Of a stretch of 64,000 nt of DNA, positions 8,281-17,590 are shown in pieces (position 1 is the first letter of the stretch; each line of letters starts with the position of its first letter). The stretch is from JAKZVK01 sp965237575 (GTDB lineage: Bacteria > Acidobacteriota > Terriglobia > Bryobacterales > UBA6623). Both the position numbers and the translations under genes were made by a program. The stretch is taken from contig CBDEGI010000004.1 of the NCBI GenBank assembly GCA_965237575.1, positions 992,001 through 1,056,000 on the forward strand, read 5' to 3'. The notes under the pieces were generated by a model, which had not been told where the DNA came from, made no database searches, and was given only the letters and a program-made list of their open reading frames with translations.

Positions 8281-9435
8281 TTAGCGTCCCGGGGCCTGCG
8301 TGGCCTCGCGGTGGAGCTGCGAGCGGGCCAGGTTACGCCACCAGCTTACGGTGCAACCGGGGCGACTCTCTCGGAATTTCTCGACCCCCTCCTGTGTAAC
8401 GGCCGTCCCGCCAACACGCAACGCCTTGAGGTGTTCGAGCGCGGCGAGTTGTCGCAGGCCGTCGTCCGTCACCGCGGTGCCGGAGAGTTGCAGGCTTTCG
8501 AGTTGTTCCAGCACCAGAAGCGCAGCAATGGCCTGATCGTCGACGCCCGTGGCGTATTCCAAGCTGAGGTGCCGCAATTGAGGCAGCTCGCGCAGCGCAT
8601 CGAGCGCCGGACGAGTCAGAGGCGTCCGGTTCAATACGAGACCACGAAGGTTGACCAAACCTTTAAGATTCGGCAAAGACGTCAGCTCTTTGCGCCGCGC
8701 CAGTTCATGTCCGGGTCGGTCGAGGCCACGGTCGGCGATGTTGGCGCCATTGAGCTTGAGCGTTCGCAGCCCGGTCAGCTCGCCGATCTTGTGCATGTTA
8801 CTGTCGTTGAGCGCAATGCCCCACAGACCCGAATCGACGCGTTGGATGCCACCCACATCAAGATGCTTGAGCGCGGGGAGGAGCTTCAACAGCGACAGCC
8901 CCGGCCCCAGAATCCGGTTACTTCCGATGGCGAGTTTCTCGAGATGGGGCAGAGAGGCGAGTTTCTCGAAGCCGGCGTCCGTTACCTCTGTCGACGAGAT
9001 GTCGAGTGCACGCAGGCTTTCGAGGCCCTTGAGGTGATCGAACACGCGGCTCGTTACCTTCGTGCCACGCAAGCTGAGATGTTTGAGCTGCGTCCATCCC
9101 TTGATGTGGGCAATGCCGCTGTCGGTGATGTACTCGGCGAAGTAGAGGTTCAGGTCGAGCACCTCGCTCAGGCCGCGCAAGTGCTCCAGGCCCACGTCGC
9201 TGATCTTGGTGTACGCGAGGTCGAGCCTGCGGAGTCGGGTCAGCCGCCCCAGCCTCGCCATGTCAGCATCGGTGACCCACGTCGAGGTCAGATCGATGCC
9301 GATGACCTTGCCGGCTGAATCCTTCTCGACCACACCACCCTGGGACCGAACCCAGTCCGCCATACCCGATGCGTCCTGTGCCGCAAGGGGGAAACAAAGC
9401 AGGCCCAACAGGCCCAGTCCTAGAAACCTACGCAT
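8281..9435 (-). CDS. Secreted leucine-rich-repeat protein
   Basis: 384 residues from ATG at 9433-9435. MRRFLGLGLLGLLCFPLAAQ is a clear Sec signal peptide. From about residue 50 the protein is made of about ten 23-25-residue LRRs with the consensus T.VTDAGL..L..L..L..LDLS, resembling the cysteine-poor type common in Planctomycetes and Acidobacteria (for example TKISDVGLEHLRGL, TEVTDAGFEKLASLPHLEKL, TAVTDDGLRQLAALEHLKAL). No enzymatic domain is visible, so a binding role at the cell surface or in the periplasm is inferred. It is probably cotranscribed with alkD, a functional mismatch with no obvious explanation. Confidence 0.82.
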   Translation of the reverse strand: MRRFLGLGLLGLLCFPLAAQDASGMADWVRSQGGVVEKDSAGKVIGIDLTSTWVTDADMARLGRLTRLRRLDLAYTKISDVGLEHLRGLSEVLDLNLYFAEYITDSGIAHIKGWTQLKHLSLRGTKVTSRVFDHLKGLESLRALDISSTEVTDAGFEKLASLPHLEKLAIGSNRILGPGLSLLKLLPALKHLDVGGIQRVDSGLWGIALNDSNMHKIGELTGLRTLKLNGANIADRGLDRPGHELARRKELTSLPNLKGLVNLRGLVLNRTPLTRPALDALRELPQLRHLSLEYATGVDDQAIAALLVLEQLESLQLSGTAVTDDGLRQLAALEHLKALRVGGTAVTQEGVEKFRESRPGCTVSWWRNLARSQLHREATQAPGR

Positions 9436-9495
9436 CAAGACCTATTCTCCCAAAGGCGAGCGGGCCCAAGCAGAGGAGCCCGTCTTCCGATCCCT

Positions 9496-10404
9496 TCACG
9501 CGCAAGCCGCAGCGAGGTCTTCAAGCTGTTCAGCCCGCGTGACCCCGGTAACAACCGAGGTAACACCGGCTTGATCGAGCAACCATCGCACCGCGTAGCG
9601 GCTCGGCGACAAACCTGCGGCGCGCGCCTCGTGTTCAAAGCCCTCGATGCGGCCGTGCGCTTCCTCGTCCGGCGGACTCAGCCACTTCGACTCCGTCGCG
9701 CGCGTGCCCTCAGGCAACGGGCCGCCCCGCCGATACTTGCCCGTCAGCAGTCCGCCTTCCAGCGGACGGTACGGTGTTACGGCGATGTCGAGTTCGCGGC
9801 AAAGCGGCAGGTGCTCGGCTTCAGCGCCGCGGTTGAGCCAACTGTAGGGCGGCTGGCTGACCACGGGTTTGGGATAGGAGTTCTCCTCGCAGATGTGCAT
9901 CATCTCGCGCACTTGGTCGGCCTCGTAGTTCGAGAAACCCCAGTGGCGCACCTTTCCCGATTGGACCAACCCCGCCATGACCTCGATCGAGGTCTCGAGC
10001 GGTGTTTCCGGATCGGGCCGATGCAGCAAATAGAAGTCAACGTAGTCGGTCCGCAGCCGCTGAAGGCTGGCGTCGATCTGCCGCGTCAGGTGCACACGGC
10101 CGAGTCCGGTATCGCCTGGCTCGGGCCCGACCGGGTTACCGGCCTTGGTAGTCACGACGGCGTCTTTCCGCCGTCCTTGCAGCGCCTCGCCGAGGAACTC
10201 CTCCGACTTGCCCCCCGGCGAGCCCATAAAGCGGGTATAGCCCTCATACATATCGGCGGTGTCGATGAAGTTAACTCCGTGGTCGAGAGCCCAATGGACG
10301 ATTCGAGCCGCCTCGTCCTTGCCGACCGGCGTGCCGAAGGTCATCGTGCCGAGGCAGAGACAGGAGACCTCGATGTCCGTCGCTGGGACCGTGCGATACC
10401 TCAT
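9496..10404 (-). CDS. Aldo/keto reductase
   Basis: 302 residues from ATG at 10402-10404; an in-frame GTG 12 nt upstream is possible. The TIM-barrel AKR tetrad is visible: Asp48 and Tyr53 in FIDTADMYEGY, Lys in VVTTKAG and His in YLLHRPD, plus GKVRHWGFSNYEADQV and the GGLLTGKY loop of the Tas/YhdN-like group. Such enzymes reduce aldehydes or ketones with NADPH in the cytosol. The sequence does not tell the substrate. The gene stands alone, separated from its neighbours by 60 nt or more. Confidence 0.9.
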   Translation of the reverse strand: MRYRTVPATDIEVSCLCLGTMTFGTPVGKDEAARIVHWALDHGVNFIDTADMYEGYTRFMGSPGGKSEEFLGEALQGRRKDAVVTTKAGNPVGPEPGDTGLGRVHLTRQIDASLQRLRTDYVDFYLLHRPDPETPLETSIEVMAGLVQSGKVRHWGFSNYEADQVREMMHICEENSYPKPVVSQPPYSWLNRGAEAEHLPLCRELDIAVTPYRPLEGGLLTGKYRRGGPLPEGTRATESKWLSPPDEEAHGRIEGFEHEARAAGLSPSRYAVRWLLDQAGVTSVVTGVTRAEQLEDLAAACA

Positions 10405-10889
10405 GGCTTGCGGCACAGTGTAGCACTCGCCCCCGGGTGTGGCATTCGACCCCGGAGAGCCCTGGCCTCAGGTGGCGCGGGGCCCTTGACCTGCTGTGTC
10501 GGCACTCTCACCGGCACAGGGGGGGCTCCCCGGTCCCCTCGCCCAACAGTGGCCCAGGCATTGGCACGAGGGTCGATGCGTCAGACATAGGCGTCTGCGC
10601 CACACCTCAAGGCCCAACGCCCAAGGCCCACCACATCGGTTCTGGCGACACATCGGTTCTGGCGACGGTGCGCTCGCAGTATCAATCACTTACACTCGCT
10701 GGCAGACCCAAATTCGTCAAAATCACCGTCGCCGTGACGAAGTTGGGCTAGGCTTAGTGACGTAAGGAAAGGGCTTTCCTGCGCGGGCAGCGAGCGCTGC
10801 CTCCAAAGAGAAACTTGCCGTTGGCCGGAGTGTGTACTAGCCTAGGCACTCACGTTCGGGCTTTGTTCACGGGATGGCTGGAGGGAATC
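10405..10889. other. Intergenic region without a recognisable gene
   Basis: About 485 bp between divergent genes. It contains the 17-bp tandem duplication at 10632-10665 and otherwise nothing I can name. Frames crossing it are short and without family resemblance. Confidence 0.5.
10632..10665. repeat. Perfect 17-bp tandem duplication
   Basis: CACATCGGTTCTGGCGA occurs twice in direct contact (10632-10648, 10649-10665). It is non-coding. It is the smallest of the window's perfect two-copy duplications. Confidence 0.95.
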
Positions 10890-11843
10890 ATGCGCGTCGC
10901 GGTGGTTGGAGTGGGTGCGGTCGGAGGATACTTCGGGGGCCGTCTGGCACAGGCCGGAATCGACGTTGTCTTCGTCGCGCGCGGGGAGGCGGCGAGACGG
11001 TTGCGGACCGACGGGCTGAAGGTCAGCAGCGTCCAAGGCACCTTCGCAATCCCCAAGCCCACGGTGATGGACGACCCGAGCAGTGCCGACCCTGTGGATG
11101 TGGTTTTCATCGCGGTCAAGGCGCCGCAGGTTGTGGATGCCGGCCGGTGGGTCGCGCCTCTGGTGGGTCCTGAGACAGCGGTCATCCCGCTGCAGAACGG
11201 CGTTGAAGCGCCGAGTCTTCTGGCGGATGTTTTCGGCACGGACCGCGTCTTGGGCGGATTGTGCAGGATCCTCGCGTCGAGGACAGCGGATGGGAAAATC
11301 CAGCATGCGGGCTTGGAGCCAACGATCGTGTTCGGGGAATTGACGCCGGGAGGCACGGGCGGAGTGCTCAGCGACAGAGTGCAGGCCATCCGCGCCGCCT
11401 TCGAATCCACAAGCGGCATGACGGTTGCCACCTCCCGCGACATTGCGGCCGCCATGTGGAAGAAGTTCCTCTTCATTGCACCGCTCGGCGGCGTTGGGGC
11501 GCTGGTACGCGAGCCGGCGGGCCTCCTGCGGGAGGTGCCGGAAACGCGCTGGATTCTACGAGCGGCGATGGAGGAGGTCGTTGCAGTCGGACAGCGGCGC
11601 GACGTCGCAATTGACAGTAGCGCGGTGGACCAAGCGATGGGTGTGGTCGACACCCTGCCGCCGTATGCCACCGCGTCCATGCAGCGGGACATCAGCGCGG
11701 GCCGTCCTTCGGAGCTGGAGTTTCAAACCGGCACCGTCGTTCGCTACGGACGAGACTCCGATGTGCCGACTCCTGTGAACAGCGTGATCTACGGAGCCTT
11801 GCTGCCTTCCGAGCGGCGGGCGTCCGGCAAGCCGACGGACTGA
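10890..11843 (+). CDS. panE: Ketopantoate reductase family protein (ApbA/PanE)
   Basis: 317 residues from ATG at 10890, preceded by GGAGGG at a normal distance; a frame opening at 10815 would add an unrelated leader. The Rossmann motif GVGAVGGYFGG starts at residue 7. The ApbA domains follow: VVFIAVKAPQ, VIPLQNGVEA, AAMWKKFLFIAPLGGVGAL with the catalytic-type Lys, and the C-terminal SMQRDISAGRPSELEFQTG region. The family reduces 2-dehydropantoate with NADPH in coenzyme A synthesis, but many members act on other 2-keto acids. The 3' end overlaps the convergent CoA-transferase gene by 55 nt. The exact substrate is not certain. Confidence 0.82.
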   Translation: MRVAVVGVGAVGGYFGGRLAQAGIDVVFVARGEAARRLRTDGLKVSSVQGTFAIPKPTVMDDPSSADPVDVVFIAVKAPQVVDAGRWVAPLVGPETAVIPLQNGVEAPSLLADVFGTDRVLGGLCRILASRTADGKIQHAGLEPTIVFGELTPGGTGGVLSDRVQAIRAAFESTSGMTVATSRDIAAAMWKKFLFIAPLGGVGALVREPAGLLREVPETRWILRAAMEEVVAVGQRRDVAIDSSAVDQAMGVVDTLPPYATASMQRDISAGRPSELEFQTGTVVRYGRDSDVPTPVNSVIYGALLPSERRASGKPTD

Positions 11844-13012
11844 TTCTCGACCAAACTGTCGATCTGCTCGCGGCTGTACTGCAACTCGTTCAGAATCTCA
11901 GCAGTGTGCTCGCCCGCCAGCGGCGCCGGGTGATGTGGGTCAGGGCGCTCGCCGTCGAAGCGGACCGGGAACGCGACTTCGCGATAGTCCGGGATGCGCG
12001 GGTGCGGGGTGGGCTCGAAGATGCCGGCGGCCCGCACCTGCGGGTCGTCAACGACTTGCGAGACATCGTGAATCGGCGAACATGGCACGCGGTGTTCCTC
12101 GAGCAGCGCGCGCAGTTCGGCCGTTGCGAATTCGACGATGCGGGCGGCGAGTATGGGTGTCAGTTCGTCCCGGTGGTCAACGCGGGATGGGTTCGTGCTA
12201 AAGCGCGGATCGGCCGCCACCTCCGGGATGCCCAGCGCCTCGCACAGCCGCTGGAAGATCGCGTCATTGCCCGCCAGGATCATCAACTGCCCGTCCTTGG
12301 TGGCGAAGCCCTCGTAGGGCGTCATCATCGCGAACGCGGAGCCCATGCGCCCGGGGATATTGCCGGTTGCCAGATAGCTCATCAGGTGATAGCTGACCCA
12401 CACCAGCGAGGTGTCAAGCAACGACGACTCCACGTGAGCCCCCTGGCCGGTTCGGTCGCGCTCTCGCAGTGCAGCCATGACACCGAGCGCGGTCCACATG
12501 CCGGTGCCGATGTCGATGAGCGCGCCGGCCGCGCGCGCCGGCGGCCCGTCGGGATGGCCCGTCATCGACATGAGGCCGCTGTAGGCCTGCATCAAGGGGT
12601 CGTATCCGGGCATCTCGCGAAGCGGCCCTTGTGAGCCAAACCCGGTGATGGACGCGTAAATCAACTCGGGTCGGCGGGCGCGCAGCTTCTCGTGCCCAAA
12701 GCCCAGCGATTCGATCACGCCCAGCCGGAACGACTGCACGAAGACGTCCGCTGACGCGACGAGGCGCTCGACGACTTCGCTGCCACCGGCGGATTTGAGA
12801 TCGACGGTGATGCTGCGTTTGTTGCGGTTGGCTGCCAGGAATAGCGGGGCCTCACCTTCCCAGAAAGGAGGCCCCCAGGCGCGCGCCGGGTCGGCCCCCA
12901 GGGGCTCGACCTTGATGACGTCGGCGCCCAGGTCACCGAGGATCTGCGTGCATTGCGGTCCGGCGAGGTTTTGCGACAGGTCGACGACCCGAATTCCGTC
13001 CAGCGCGTTCAA
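11789..13012 (-). CDS. Family III CoA transferase (CaiB/BaiF)
   Basis: 407 residues from a TTG start at 13010-13012; an in-frame stop lies a few codons upstream and there is no ATG nearby. Family III motifs: GIRVVDLSQNLAGP.C, LGADVIKVEPL, PGYDPLMQAYSGLMSMTG with the Asp that forms the acyl intermediate in formyl-CoA transferase, and GQGAHVESSLLDTSL. The enzyme moves CoA between carboxylic acids. The C-terminal 20 residues lie in the overlap with panE. No partner acyl-CoA gene is adjacent, so the acid is unknown. Confidence 0.88.
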   Translation of the reverse strand: MNALDGIRVVDLSQNLAGPQCTQILGDLGADVIKVEPLGADPARAWGPPFWEGEAPLFLAANRNKRSITVDLKSAGGSEVVERLVASADVFVQSFRLGVIESLGFGHEKLRARRPELIYASITGFGSQGPLREMPGYDPLMQAYSGLMSMTGHPDGPPARAAGALIDIGTGMWTALGVMAALRERDRTGQGAHVESSLLDTSLVWVSYHLMSYLATGNIPGRMGSAFAMMTPYEGFATKDGQLMILAGNDAIFQRLCEALGIPEVAADPRFSTNPSRVDHRDELTPILAARIVEFATAELRALLEEHRVPCSPIHDVSQVVDDPQVRAAGIFEPTPHPRIPDYREVAFPVRFDGERPDPHHPAPLAGEHTAEILNELQYSREQIDSLVENQSVGLPDARRSEGSKAP

Positions 13013-13146
13013 CGTATCAACGTACTACAACCGCCTCGCCAGCCGGTGCGATATCGCCATGGTGTCAAGCTCGTAGCGCGGATCTCGGTGTTGAGATCCG
13101 CGGCCCTTATTGCCCGGCCCCGTTCAGCCCCTAGTGATCGACACCG

Positions 13147-14292
13147 CTACAGCTTCAAGAACCACCGCCGTCGCCAAAGCACCCACGCAAACACAAAGCT
13201 CAGCCCTACCTGCACCAGCGAATAGACGACCGACGCATTGGCCGCGCCCAGCACCGGTTCCAACACGTTGTAGATGGCGTACCGCACCGAAACGTCCTCA
13301 CCACCAAGCCCCGCGAGGGAGCCCATCACGCCGTGGAAGACGTACACGGCCAAGGCGTTGACGCCGAAGATCACCCACGGCCGGGTCCACCGGCCTTGCC
13401 GGCCACAGCCATCGATCAGCCAGTAGCAGATGCCGAAGGTAATGTGGGCCAGTCCGGCGGTCAGCAGCGTGTAGGAAACGGTCCACAGGCTTTTGTTGAT
13501 CGGTTGGATCGCGTCCATGGCCACGCCCAGAAACAGCACGTTGCCGCTCAGGATCAGCAACACGGCTTTCTCCGCGATGCCGCGGCCCGTTCGTAGGAAC
13601 TGACCCGCGAGGATCCCGAACAGGAACGTCCCAATGGCGGGCAAGGTGCTAACGATACCCTCGGGGTCCCAGGTGCCGGTGCAGCGCCACATGTGCCCGG
13701 TGAGGAAAAGGCGGTCGACGCGGGCGGCGAAATTCTCGTTCACCTCGTAGCCGCCGGGGTGCATCAGAGCGAAGTACACCGCGAGGCAACCAACCAGCCA
13801 GGCCGCCCTGCCCCGCGTGCCGCTATAGAGGAAAATCGTGCTACCAATCGAGTAGCAAACCGCGATCCGCTGCAGCACGCCGGGGATGCGCAGGCTCGCC
13901 AAGTCCGGGTGGTGGAGGAAGTTCAGGGCCACGCCGATCAAAAAGAGCAGCGCCGCCCGGCGGACGACGTGGCCGAGAAGGGTGCGCCGGTCGTCGCCTC
14001 GTTCCACTCTCTTCGCGGTCGAGAGCGTTGTGGCGACGCCGGCGATCCAGAGGAAGAACGGGAAGACGAGGTCCGTGAAGGTCCAGCCGTTCCAAGAGGC
14101 GTGCCGGAGTTGGAGGTACGCGACGGCGCCGACCTGATTGTTGACCATCACCATCGACGCGATGGTGAGGCCCCGGAAGACGTCGAGGGAGACAAGGCGT
14201 TTGGCCGTCCACGGACTTGGGGGCGGGCTGGAAGATGTTGCTATCGCTGCCGGTGTCGCCACTGGATCTGAGTCTCTTTCACCTGTTAACAA
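13147..14292 (-). CDS. HGSNAT-like membrane acyltransferase (DUF5009/DUF1624 type)
   Basis: 381 residues from a TTG at 14290-14292; the start is uncertain because the first 30 residues are Pro/Ser-rich. The signature RLVSLDVFRGLTIASMVMVNN begins near residue 33 (quoted in part), followed by WNGWTFTDLVFPFFLWIAGVA and about ten hydrophobic helices. It is related to human heparan-alpha-glucosaminide N-acetyltransferase and to bacterial YeiB-like proteins, which move acyl groups across the inner membrane to sugars. In bacteria the acceptor is mostly unknown. HxxHP at NFLHHPD may include the active-site His. No glycan cluster is adjacent. Confidence 0.8.
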   Translation of the reverse strand: MLTGERDSDPVATPAAIATSSSPPPSPWTAKRLVSLDVFRGLTIASMVMVNNQVGAVAYLQLRHASWNGWTFTDLVFPFFLWIAGVATTLSTAKRVERGDDRRTLLGHVVRRAALLFLIGVALNFLHHPDLASLRIPGVLQRIAVCYSIGSTIFLYSGTRGRAAWLVGCLAVYFALMHPGGYEVNENFAARVDRLFLTGHMWRCTGTWDPEGIVSTLPAIGTFLFGILAGQFLRTGRGIAEKAVLLILSGNVLFLGVAMDAIQPINKSLWTVSYTLLTAGLAHITFGICYWLIDGCGRQGRWTRPWVIFGVNALAVYVFHGVMGSLAGLGGEDVSVRYAIYNVLEPVLGAANASVVYSLVQVGLSFVFAWVLWRRRWFLKL

Positions 14293-14404
14293 GCCAAAAC
14301 CGCGAGGTGCCCTCGACCGCCATACGACAGGATGCGACGGTCGGCTTCGGTGCTCCCTGGTTGGCGCTCAAAAGTAACGTGCAGGCAACCGGCGGAAACA
14401 CGGG

Positions 14405-14656
14405 TTAGTTCTGAAGAGCCTCCCAGTCGCCGCCGGTCGGTTCGGTTAGATCGCCGTGAATCTTCGCCATGCCCTTGAGGCAAGCGTAGAATGACCCCTC
14501 GCCCTCGTCCGCTGGTATCACCTTCACGTAGGGCTTGCCGCGTTTCGTGATGCGGATGGCGTTGTACTTACGATCATGGAGGTCCCGCATCAGATCGAGG
14601 CACTTCGCCTTGAACTCGGTTGCTGTGACCTCGATTGACTTCTCACGCGCGGACAT
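14405..14656 (-). CDS. Phd/YefM-family antitoxin without a toxin
   Basis: 83 residues from ATG at 14654-14656. The N-terminal half has the Phd/YefM pattern IEVTATEFKAKCLDLMRDL, then the short strand motif AIRITKRGKPYVKVIPAD. Such proteins bind DNA through the N-terminus and neutralise a PIN, Doc or RelE-type toxin through the C-terminus. No toxin gene follows on the same strand: only about 110 nt lie before the next gene. It is therefore an orphan antitoxin, a relic, or partners with a distant toxin. Confidence 0.75.
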   Translation of the reverse strand: MSAREKSIEVTATEFKAKCLDLMRDLHDRKYNAIRITKRGKPYVKVIPADEGEGSFYACLKGMAKIHGDLTEPTGGDWEALQN

Positions 14657-14710
14657 TAGGATGGTTCCTTATCTTCATCGTTGTAACAGAGCAGTTCGGG
14701 CGGGCCGTCA

Positions 14711-14736
14711 GGGCGCGCACAGCGGCGCGCCCCTAC
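14711..14736 (+). repeat. Family B palindromic repeat
   Basis: GGGCGCGC and GCGCGCCCC flank a short loop, ending in the conserved tail CCCCTAC. It lies between the antitoxin start and the end of clpB. Confidence 0.6.
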
Positions 14737-14756
14737 GAACGGAGGACCACGACGCC

Positions 14757-17393
14757 TCAAGCCGCCACGGCCTCCTTCTTCTCAAACCGCATGCCGTCTT
14801 TGTCACCTTCGCGGTCGACGACGACCACATCATCCTCGCCGAAGTCGCCGTTGAGGATGGCCATCGCTAGCGGGTCCTGAATCAGCCGCTGGATAGCCCG
14901 CTTCATCGGGCGCGCGCCAAACTGCGGATCGTAGCCCTGCGCGAGCAGCAAGTCTTTCGCGGCCGGCGTCACCTCGATCTCGATCTTCTTGTCTTCGAGC
15001 AGCTTGCCTAGGTACTCGAGTTGCAGATCGACGATTCGGCCGAGGTGCTCGCGCCCGAGCTGGTTGAAGACGATCATGTCGTCGATGCGATTCAGGAACT
15101 CCGGGCGGAACGTACGCCGCAGTTCCTCCATCAGCTTGCGCCGCACCGAGTCATTGCTGTCGCTGTCGTCGTGAGTCAGCGAGAAGCCGATGTCGGTGCC
15201 GTTGATTTCAGCCGAGCCGACGTTGGAGGTCATGATGATGACCGCGTTGTTGAAGTTCACCGTGCGGCCCTTGCCGTCGGTGAGCCGTCCGTCGTCGAGC
15301 ACCTGCAACAACACGTTGAACACGTCCGGGTGCGCCTTCTCGATCTCGTCGAGCAGCACGACCGAGTAGGGCTTACGCCGCACGTGCTCGGTGAGCTGGC
15401 CACCCTCTTCATACCCGACGTAGCCGGGAGGCGCGCCGATCATGCGCGAGACGGCGTGCTTTTCCATGTACTCGGACATATCGATGCGCACCATCGCCCT
15501 CTCGTCGTCGAACATGAACTCGGCGAGCGCGCGAGCCATCTCGGTCTTACCGACGCCGGTCGGCCCGAGGAAGACGAACGTGCCGATAGGACGCTTGGGG
15601 TCGCTCAAGCCCGCCCGGTTGCGGCGGATCGCGTTTGACACATGCGCCAGTGCCTCGTCCTGTCCGACCACGCGCTTCCGTAGTCGCTCCTCCATGTGGA
15701 CGAGCTTTTGAATCTCACCCTCCAGCATGCGGGTGAGGGGGATGCCGGTCCACTTGGCGACGATCCTGGCAATGTCCTCTTCGTTGACTTCACCGCGCAG
15801 GAGGCTGCTGTCGGTCTGCTGCTCCTCGAGACGCGCTTCGGCCTGAGTCAGATCCTTCTCGATCTCGTTCTTTTGGCCGTAGCGAATCTCCGCGGCGCGC
15901 TGCAAATCGCCGCGGCGGGTGGCCTCTTCCTCTTCGTTGCGAAGTTGCTCCTGACGCTCTTTGAGCGACTTCACTTTGTCGATAAGCTGCTTTTCGGACT
16001 GCCACTTGCCGCGAAGCTGCGAACTCGTCGACCGCAGCTCTTCCAGCTCGCTTTCGATTGTGTGCAAGCGCTCTTTCGATGCCCGGTTGGACTCTTTCTG
16101 CAGCGCCTGTTTTTCAATCTCAAGATGAGTGATGCGGCGCTCGATCTGGTCCACCTCGACCGGTACCGAGTCGATCTGCATGCGGAGTGCCGCGCCGGCC
16201 TCGTCGATCAGATCGATGGCCTTGTCCGGCAGAAAGCGGTCGCTGATGTAGCGGTGCGACAACGTCGCCGCCGCGATCAGCGCCGCATCGGTGTAGCGCA
16301 CGCTGTGATGAATCTCGTAGGTCTCCTTCAGGCCGCGCAGGATCGCGATGCTGTCATCGACCGACGGCTCTTGCACCAGCACCGTCTGGAAGCGCCGCTC
16401 GAGCGCCGGATCTTTCTCGATGTACTTGCGGTACTCGTTGAGTGTCGTGGCTCCGATGCAGCGGAGCGCGCCGCGCGCCAGGGCGGGCTTGAGCATGTTG
16501 GCTGCGTCGATCGACCCCTCGGCCGCGCCGGCGCCGACCAGCGTGTGCAACTCGTCGATGAAGCAGATGACTTGGCCCTGTGACTCCTCGATCTCCTTCA
16601 GCACAGCCTTCAAGCGGTCTTCGAACTCGCCGCGGAACTTTGTGCCGGCAACCATCGAGGCGAGGTCGAGCGAGATGAGCTTCTTTTCTTTCAGCGTCTC
16701 GGGCACGTCGCCACCGATGATGCGTTGCGCCAGGCCTTCCACGATCGCCGTCTTGCCGACGCCAGGTTCGCCGATCAGCACGGGATTGTTCTTCGTACGG
16801 CGCGAAAGTACTTGGATCACGCGCCGGATCTCCTCGTCGCGCCCGATCACCGGGTCGAGCTTGCTCTGGCGGGCGGCCTCGGTCATGTCGAGCGCATACC
16901 GCTCCAACGCCTGATACTTGGCCTCGGGATGTTGGTCGGTGACGCGCTGTGTCCCGCGGACGCTCACCAACGCCTGCAGGATCACGTCGTGCGAGGCCCC
17001 CATTTGGTTGACAAGCTTGCCGGTGGGATCGCTCTTGCGGCCACAGATGGCCAGGAAGAGATGCTCGGTCGATACGTACTCGTCCTTGAAGCGCTCGGTC
17101 TCTTTGTGCGCCTGCTGGAAGATCTCGTTCAACGACGGCGCCATGTGCGTGCCGCCCTCGGCGCCGGTGACCTTCGGGATCGAGCCGAACTTGCCACGCG
17201 CTTCCTGAGCCACCGCGCCGGGCTGGATGCCTACCTTCGAGAGCACGGCCTGTACGACTCCCTCGGGCTGCTCGACCAACGCGACCAGTAGGTGCATTGG
17301 GTCGATCTGTTGATGGCTCTGCTCGGCCGCCAGCACCTGGCTTTGCTGCACGGCCTCCTGCGCCTTTTGTGTGAACTTGTCAAAGCGAATCAT
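14757..17393 (-). CDS. clpB: ATP-dependent disaggregase ClpB
   Basis: 878 residues from ATG at 17391-17393. Order of parts: N-terminal Clp repeats (residues 1-150), first AAA+ with Walker A GEPGVGKTA near 205 and Walker B VICFIDELHTL, the long coiled-coil middle domain (about 410-525) that marks ClpB rather than ClpA/C, second AAA+ with LGPTGVGKTE near 605 and VVLLDEIEKAHPDVF, and a D2 small domain. No IGF/L loop for ClpP is seen. It works with DnaK to solubilise aggregates in the cytosol. A family A repeat lies in its 5' leader. The hsp20 genes upstream on the same strand end at a likely terminator, so clpB probably has its own promoter. Confidence 0.97.
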   Translation of the reverse strand: MIRFDKFTQKAQEAVQQSQVLAAEQSHQQIDPMHLLVALVEQPEGVVQAVLSKVGIQPGAVAQEARGKFGSIPKVTGAEGGTHMAPSLNEIFQQAHKETERFKDEYVSTEHLFLAICGRKSDPTGKLVNQMGASHDVILQALVSVRGTQRVTDQHPEAKYQALERYALDMTEAARQSKLDPVIGRDEEIRRVIQVLSRRTKNNPVLIGEPGVGKTAIVEGLAQRIIGGDVPETLKEKKLISLDLASMVAGTKFRGEFEDRLKAVLKEIEESQGQVICFIDELHTLVGAGAAEGSIDAANMLKPALARGALRCIGATTLNEYRKYIEKDPALERRFQTVLVQEPSVDDSIAILRGLKETYEIHHSVRYTDAALIAAATLSHRYISDRFLPDKAIDLIDEAGAALRMQIDSVPVEVDQIERRITHLEIEKQALQKESNRASKERLHTIESELEELRSTSSQLRGKWQSEKQLIDKVKSLKERQEQLRNEEEEATRRGDLQRAAEIRYGQKNEIEKDLTQAEARLEEQQTDSSLLRGEVNEEDIARIVAKWTGIPLTRMLEGEIQKLVHMEERLRKRVVGQDEALAHVSNAIRRNRAGLSDPKRPIGTFVFLGPTGVGKTEMARALAEFMFDDERAMVRIDMSEYMEKHAVSRMIGAPPGYVGYEEGGQLTEHVRRKPYSVVLLDEIEKAHPDVFNVLLQVLDDGRLTDGKGRTVNFNNAVIIMTSNVGSAEINGTDIGFSLTHDDSDSNDSVRRKLMEELRRTFRPEFLNRIDDMIVFNQLGREHLGRIVDLQLEYLGKLLEDKKIEIEVTPAAKDLLLAQGYDPQFGARPMKRAIQRLIQDPLAMAILNGDFGEDDVVVVDREGDKDGMRFEKKEAVAA

Positions 17394-17473
17394 AGTGCTT
17401 CTCCAAAGGGTACAGCGGGCGTCCCGGCTATGGGTCGGCGTACAGCACCGGCAGGACTAAAGCATCGCTAGTG

Positions 17474-17501
17474 ACCGCTCCCTGACGGTCACGGCTCGGT
17501 T
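17474..17501 (-). repeat. Family A repeat in the clpB upstream region
   Basis: 28-bp unit whose minus strand starts AACCGAGCCGTGACCGT and ends GGGAGCGGT. The same unit occurs at 26826, 30370, 30793 and 54606. This copy is non-coding and lies between clpB and the hsp20 terminator. Confidence 0.85.
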
Positions 17502-17540
17502 CGTTCTCATCTTATCCTGTCGTCCCAAACGCGCCGCCAA

Positions 17541-17578
17541 CCTTGATAAGAAGGGCGGACCGGAACCCGGCCCGCCCC
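17541..17578 (-). terminator. Likely terminator after the hsp20 pair
   Basis: On the minus strand just after the second hsp20 stop (17591), GGGCGGGCCGG pairs with CCGGTCCGCCC across a TTC-like loop and is followed by TTCTTATC. The stem is strong but the T-tract is weak. Confidence 0.5.
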
Positions 17579-17590
17579 CAGTTCACCGGG

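Noticed and set aside
8311..9318. 335-codon open frame on the plus strand
   Set aside because: Antisense to the leucine-rich-repeat gene; its regularity is a mirror of the repeats.
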